A stretch of DNA of 6,203 nucleotides, taken from positions 1-6,203 of the forward strand of contig JAYVTS010000413.1 in assembly GCA_043788645.1 (NCBI GenBank), read 5' to 3'. A model generated the notes under the pieces. That model made no database searches. It was given only the letters and a program-made list of their open reading frames with translations, and was not told the origin of the DNA. A program made the position numbers and the translations under genes. Origin of the DNA: CANIZL01 sp043788645 (lineage in GTDB: Bacteria; Verrucomicrobiota; Verrucomicrobiia; Limisphaerales; UBA9464). Positions 6,063 through 6,203 of the stretch are shown piece after piece; position 1 is the first letter of the stretch, and every line of letters begins with the position of its first letter.

Positions 6063-6203
6063 AAGAGTATTCTCGTGGAAGGTGCCGGGGAAGCGTTGGT
6101 GACTATGGCGGCGTACATCGACTTGAACCCCGTTCGTGCCGGGCTCATGGATGAGCCGCAGGATTATCGCTGGTGCGGCTATGCCGAAGCGATGGCGGGT
6201 CAA
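6063..6203 (+). pseudogene. RAYT / IS200-like (Y1) transposase fragment, 5'-truncated
   Basis: The plus frame to the right edge encodes KSILVEGAGEALVTMAAYID followed by LNPVRAGLMDEPQDYRWCGY and AEAMAGQ. This is the C-terminal core of REP-associated tyrosine transposases, whose full-length members carry ...GTLWE-x-RFKSVLVEG...AYIDLNPVRAGL...DYRWCGY. By comparison with E. coli RAYT, the Tyr in AAYIDLNPV (codon 6114-6116) should be the catalytic nucleophile, and it is kept. The HUH metal-binding half (NHYH-type) should lie upstream but is absent: the sigma gene begins only 230 bases away and no frame between them shows it. The frame is open back to 5910 but has no ATG before the homology. The KGT at 6042-6050 may be a trace of the lost GTLW motif. 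The fragment is therefore a decayed or deleted copy; its 3' end lies outside the window. Such enzymes mobilise REP-like palindromes. Confidence 0.8.

Overview
The window fits a member of the Verrucomicrobiota, most likely a Pedosphaera/Limisphaerales-type soil or freshwater bacterium. This is inferred from gene style: a zinc-ribbon Ser/Thr kinase with a WD40 sensor, an ECF-like sigma factor beside it, a secreted Ig plus FG-GAP (VCBS) repeat protein, and a fragment of a REP-associated tyrosine transposase. The coding DNA is moderately GC-rich, and two intergenic patches are AT-rich.

Layout from left to right. Bases 1-1190 (minus) hold the N-terminal 396 residues of an exported Ig/FG-GAP repeat protein that runs off the left edge. 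Bases 1191-1752 hold no convincing gene but several small hairpins. Bases 1753-4911 (minus) encode a 1052-residue transmembrane Ser/Thr protein kinase whose C-terminal half is a WD40 region of 14 units, enough for two seven-bladed propellers. Bases 4912-5071 are a short gap. Bases 5072-5833 (minus) encode a 253-residue ECF-like sigma factor. Bases 5834-6062 are the sigma upstream region, with several short repeats and an AT-rich patch. Bases 6063-6203 (plus) hold a 5'-truncated piece of a RAYT/IS200-like transposase that keeps the catalytic-tyrosine motif but lacks the HUH half; it continues past the right edge.

The sigma factor and kinase are in the same orientation, 160 bases apart. They match the known ECF/STK pairing of Planctomycetes and Verrucomicrobia, in which the kinase is thought to sense through its propeller and control the sigma factor. 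Short similar motifs built on TTGCAA lie upstream of both genes, so they may share a promoter signal. The FG-GAP gene has the same orientation but is separated by 563 bases, so it is probably transcribed on its own; whether it belongs to the same regulon cannot be told from this window.

I found no wholly unknown system. The points most worth checking are the 14-unit propeller sensor, the shared upstream motif, the triple CGTTC-type repeat before the sigma gene, and the transposase remnant with its GGGAC-type flanking repeats.
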